Assembly: GCA_000438195.1 (NCBI GenBank)
Contig: FR903046.1
Coordinates: forward strand, 1 to 8,295
Source: Mycoplasma sp. CAG:776
GTDB lineage: Bacteria; Bacillota_I; Bacilli_A; RF39; UBA660
Reading direction: 5' to 3'
DNA length: 8,295 nucleotides
Shown here: positions 6,904-8,295 of the stretch, in pieces
How positions within the stretch are numbered: position 1 is the first letter of the stretch
Layout: every line of letters begins with the position of its first letter
The notes under the pieces: model-generated
Seen by the model: only the letters and a program-made list of their open reading frames with translations
What the model was told of the DNA's origin: nothing
The model's database searches: none
Translations under genes and position numbers: made by a program

Positions 6904-7815
6904 ATGTAAGTAGGAGATTATTATCAGGAGATAGAGCATTTTATTAAACAAAATGAGATTAATAAAAGGGTAAGGAAAATAAAAGGAAATTCAGATTTAT
7001 TACTTACTTCTTGGAATATTGGAAGGTTAATTGTAGAAGCTCAAGGTGGATAAAAAAGATCAAAATATGGAAATGAGTTAATCAAAGAGTGGGCTATTAA
7101 ACTCTCGGAATTGTATGGTAAATGATATGATTATGCTAATTTATCAAGATTTAGAAGTTTTTATTTATTTTTTCTAAAACCTGGGACAGTGTCCCAATTA
7201 TCTTGGCCTGTGGTTTGCATTTTACTTTCTATAAAAAATGAAAATAAAAGAAATTATTATATTAATTTATGTATTAAAAATAATTTATCTACAAGAGAGC
7301 TAAGAAAAGAAATAAAATCTAATTCATATGAAAGATTAATAGATAAACCGGATAAAATAGAAATTGTTTCTTCTTGAAAATATTCTATGATTTCTGATAT
7401 GAAAAATCCAATCATTATTGAGGTATATAAAGAGATTAAAAATGAAAAAGATTTAGAATTAAATATTTTAGCTAATCTTGATTATTTTTTTAAACAATTA
7501 GGTGAAGGATTTCTATATGCAGGACATCAATATAAAGTTTATCAAGGAAATCATATTTATTTTATTGATATTTTATTATTTAATGTTAAGATAAACTGTT
7601 ATATTGTAGTAGAATTAAAGTTAAGAAGTTTAAGAAAAGAAGATCAATCACGAATTAAATTTTATATGAAATTAGTAGATGGGCAAATAAAAGAAGTGCA
7701 TCATAATAAAACAATTGGGATTATTATCACTAAAGAGAGTAATAAACTTATCGTAAATTTTGTTAGAGAAGATGGTATTATTCCTTTAGGATATGTTATA
7801 AAAGAAAAACAATAA
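6904..7815 (+). pseudogene. yhcG: yhcG-like DUF1016 / PDDEXK nuclease-family gene broken by nonsense codons
   Basis: One frame carries a nearly full-length YhcG/DUF1016 protein with stops at 7051-7053 (TAA), 7123-7125 (TGA), 7375-7377 (TGA) and possibly at codon 2 of the best start (ATG 6904, TAA 6907-6909). No frameshift is needed. The N-terminal DUF1016_N part reads TSWNIGRLIVEAQGG, then KYGNELIKEWAIKLSELYGK, then YDYANLSRFRSFY. The middle has NKRNYYINLCIKNNLS. The C-terminal PDDEXK part has FFKQLGEGFLYAGHQYKV, with catalytic-type Asp at 7567 (FIDILLF) and E-x-K at 7612-7620 (VVELK), 15 residues apart. The family comprises predicted nucleases of accessory regions, often near mobile or restriction genes. 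Expected residues at the stops (Glu or Lys, then Gly) could each become a stop by one substitution. The 7189 and 7387 starts lack ribosome binding sites, so separate fragments are probably not made. Confidence 0.85.
7182..7196. repeat. G+C-rich 7-bp perfect palindrome inside the yhcG-like pseudogene
   Basis: TGGGACA-G-TGTCCCA is an inverted repeat with a 1-base spacer in otherwise A+T-rich DNA. It also encodes PGTVSQ, at a place where family members often have TVSQ-LSW, so the codons alone may explain it. No T run follows; it is not a terminator. Confidence 0.45.
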
Positions 7816-7819
7816 GAGT

Positions 7820-7848
7820 TTGTATTATTTAGGTTTTTCATGTATAAT
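7820..7848 (+). promoter_or_regulatory. Promoter of the template-repeat RNA
   Basis: A perfect TATAAT (7843-7848) is 17 bp from TTGTAT (7820-7825). Transcription would start near 7855, about 25 bp before the G+C shift that marks the putative template repeat. The -35 matches the consensus only in TTG, so the call rests on the perfect -10, the spacing and the position. An upstream alternative is an extended -10, TGTTATAAA (7794-7802). Confidence 0.55.
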
Positions 7849-7877
7849 TAAATTGGTTAATCTAAAAAATGAAGAAT

Positions 7878-7999
7878 TTCTGTCTCCGTATAACTTTAAT
7901 GCGTCGAACAGTAATGCTAACGTGTTCATTGTGAATTCGAGTGGCAACCTCAACAACAACAACGTGAATAACACGTGGGGTGTGCGCCCAATATCCTTT
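7878..7999 (+). other. Putative DGR template repeat (TR), AAC-rich
   Basis: G+C is about 45% over 7881-7990 (50 of 110 bases counted), far above the flanks. In the frame used by variable proteins it reads SPYNFNASNS, then NVFIVNSSGNLNNNN, then VNNTWGVRPISF: 13 of 36 codons from SPYNF to VRP are Asn, 9 of them AAC, although genes in this window use AAT almost always. AAC/AAT at variable positions is the hallmark of DGR templates, because adenine-directed mutagenesis of AAY gives many residues but no stop. Four AAC codons in tandem (7952-7963) and the invariant-looking tail TGGGGTGTGCGCCC (a candidate IMH*-like end) add to this. All variable positions are still Asn, so it is the template rather than a diversified copy. 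The reverse transcriptase and the variable repeat are not in the window. Confidence 0.62.
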
Positions 8000-8019
8000 T
8001 AAACTTAGTATTTGGTTAA

Positions 8020-8100
8020 GGCTAAATAAAAAAGCATTAGGATACAAGATTAGCCATAGGGAAACCTAAATATTTGATATTGATGTTTTAAATCTTGTAT
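8020..8100 (+). other. Structured segment downstream of the template repeat
   Basis: A 10-bp perfect inverted repeat, ATACAAGATT (8042-8051) with AATCTTGTAT (8091-8100), encloses a small hairpin TAGG-GAAA-CCTA (8057-8068) with a GNRA-type tetraloop. An alternative 6-bp pairing GGCTAA (8020-8025) with TTAGCC (8050-8055) overlaps the first stem, so two folds may compete. There is no coding frame with a start here. Its place right after the TR matches the spacer RNA that known DGRs need for cDNA priming (inference). Confidence 0.5.
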
Positions 8101-8122
8101 TTAAAACTATTACAATGTTATG

Positions 8123-8147
8123 GTGGAGCTTTTGCTCTACTTTTTTT
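8123..8147 (+). terminator. Intrinsic terminator after the template-repeat RNA
   Basis: GTGGAGC (8123-8129), loop TTTT, GCTCTAC (8134-8140) give a 7-bp stem with one G-U pair, followed immediately by TTTTTTT (8141-8147). This is a textbook rho-independent terminator for plus-strand transcription. Confidence 0.85.
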
Positions 8148-8179
8148 AATATTTTAAGCTGCTAAATAACATAATTATG

Positions 8180-8208
8180 TTGAAAAATAATCAAAAATAT
8201 TGTATATT
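8180..8208 (+). promoter_or_regulatory. Candidate promoter for a gene beyond the right edge
   Basis: TTGAAA (8180-8185) and TATATT (8203-8208) are 17 bp apart, after the terminator. No complete gene follows inside the window. An ATG at 8274 opens a frame of seven codons (MKVEIKR) to the edge with only a weak GAAAG before it; alternatively the terminal AAAAAGGT is the ribosome binding site of a start just outside. If the TR call is right, the downstream gene could be the DGR reverse transcriptase. Confidence 0.4.
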
Positions 8209-8295
8209 AATTATAGTTATAAAATACCTATAGTAAATATATTTTCTAATATTGACAAGTTTTGTCGAAAGTAATGAAAGTAGAAATAAAAAGGT

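Larger units (their letters stand above)
7855..8147 (+). ncRNA. Putative template-repeat RNA (about 290 nt) of a diversity-generating retroelement
   Basis: The span is bounded by a promoter with a consensus -10 (7843-7848) and an intrinsic terminator (8123-8147), and contains the Asn/AAC-rich segment in its 5' half and several self-complementary segments in its 3' half. No ribosome binding site leads into the TR reading frame, and the only nearby ATG (7869) is in a different frame, so a coding role is unlikely. In known DGRs a TR-containing RNA with a structured downstream spacer is the template for the error-prone reverse transcriptase. Both ends are inferred, and the alternative is a relic of a variable-protein gene. 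Confidence 0.5.

Noticed and set aside
6904..7815. Alternative genetic code (TGA as Trp or Gly) rescuing the yhcG-like gene
   Set aside because: One clear interrupting stop is TAA, all intact genes use TGG for Trp and GGN for Gly with no internal TGA, and TGA acts as the ysxC stop.
7189..7815. Two separate small genes (7189-7377 and 7387-7815)
   Set aside because: Both are pieces of the same YhcG/DUF1016 frame and neither start has a ribosome binding site.
7820..8002. A 60-residue open frame ending in GVRPISF as a small protein gene
   Set aside because: It would need a TTG start without a ribosome binding site, the promoter -10 lies inside it, and its first 20 residues have no likeness to the C-lectin-type part. 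The Asn/AAC pattern fits an RNA template better.
7862..8047. 61-residue minus-strand open frame
   Set aside because: It is antisense to the AAC-rich segment (the GTT runs give Val repeats) and has no ribosome binding site or recognisable domain.
8252..8280. TTGACA at 8252-8257 as a -35 box
   Set aside because: No acceptable -10 lies 16-18 bases downstream within the window.
1..8295. CRISPR array, tRNA or rRNA gene, insertion sequence
   Set aside because: I saw no spaced direct repeats of CRISPR type, no tRNA-like cloverleaf or rRNA sequence, and no transposase frame with terminal inverted repeats.

Overview
The window is A+T-rich DNA (roughly 30% G+C by eye) with strong AGGAGG-type ribosome binding sites, consensus sigma-A-like promoters, TGG for tryptophan and TGA used as a stop. 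This fits a low-G+C Bacillota, most likely an uncultured gut Bacilli/RF39- or Erysipelotrichia-like lineage. The partial surface protein at the left edge is of a kind abundant in such genomes. The taxon is an inference from composition and gene content.

Left part (1-3718). The 3' end of a large repeat-type surface/secreted protein gene (1-834) ends at a clear hairpin terminator (884-911). Next comes a compact metal-resistance operon (949-3404): a consensus promoter overlapped by an SmtB/CzrA-type operator, an ArsR-family sensor whose C-terminus carries the alpha-5 zinc site, and a P1B-type Zn/Cd/Pb efflux ATPase that overlaps the sensor gene. Its likely terminator lies inside the 3' end of a convergent gene for a 117-residue protein of unknown function.

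Middle part (3755-6812). A promoter drives ysxC/engB (ribosome-assembly GTPase) and an overlapping DEDDh 3'-5' exonuclease. A two-component pair follows (OmpR-type response regulator, then a two-TM histidine kinase overlapping by 11 bp). No transporter or other target gene follows the kinase.

Right part (6813-8295). This is accessory-like. A YhcG/DUF1016 PDDEXK-family gene is readable in a single frame from end to end but is broken by several nonsense codons and no frameshift. Just behind it is the most interesting element: about 110-120 bp of clearly higher G+C (about 45%) in which 13 of 36 codons are Asn, mostly AAC, ending in a C-type-lectin-like GVRP motif. It has its own promoter (7820-7848), no credible translation start, a structured 3' segment and an intrinsic terminator (8123-8147). 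This is what the template repeat (TR) of a diversity-generating retroelement (DGR) looks like. No reverse transcriptase, Avd or matching variable repeat is inside the window. A promoter pointing out of the right edge (8180-8208) could serve the missing reverse transcriptase. The left-edge protein shares the SPYNF...VRP framework with the TR translation but is not itself an A-mutagenised copy of it.
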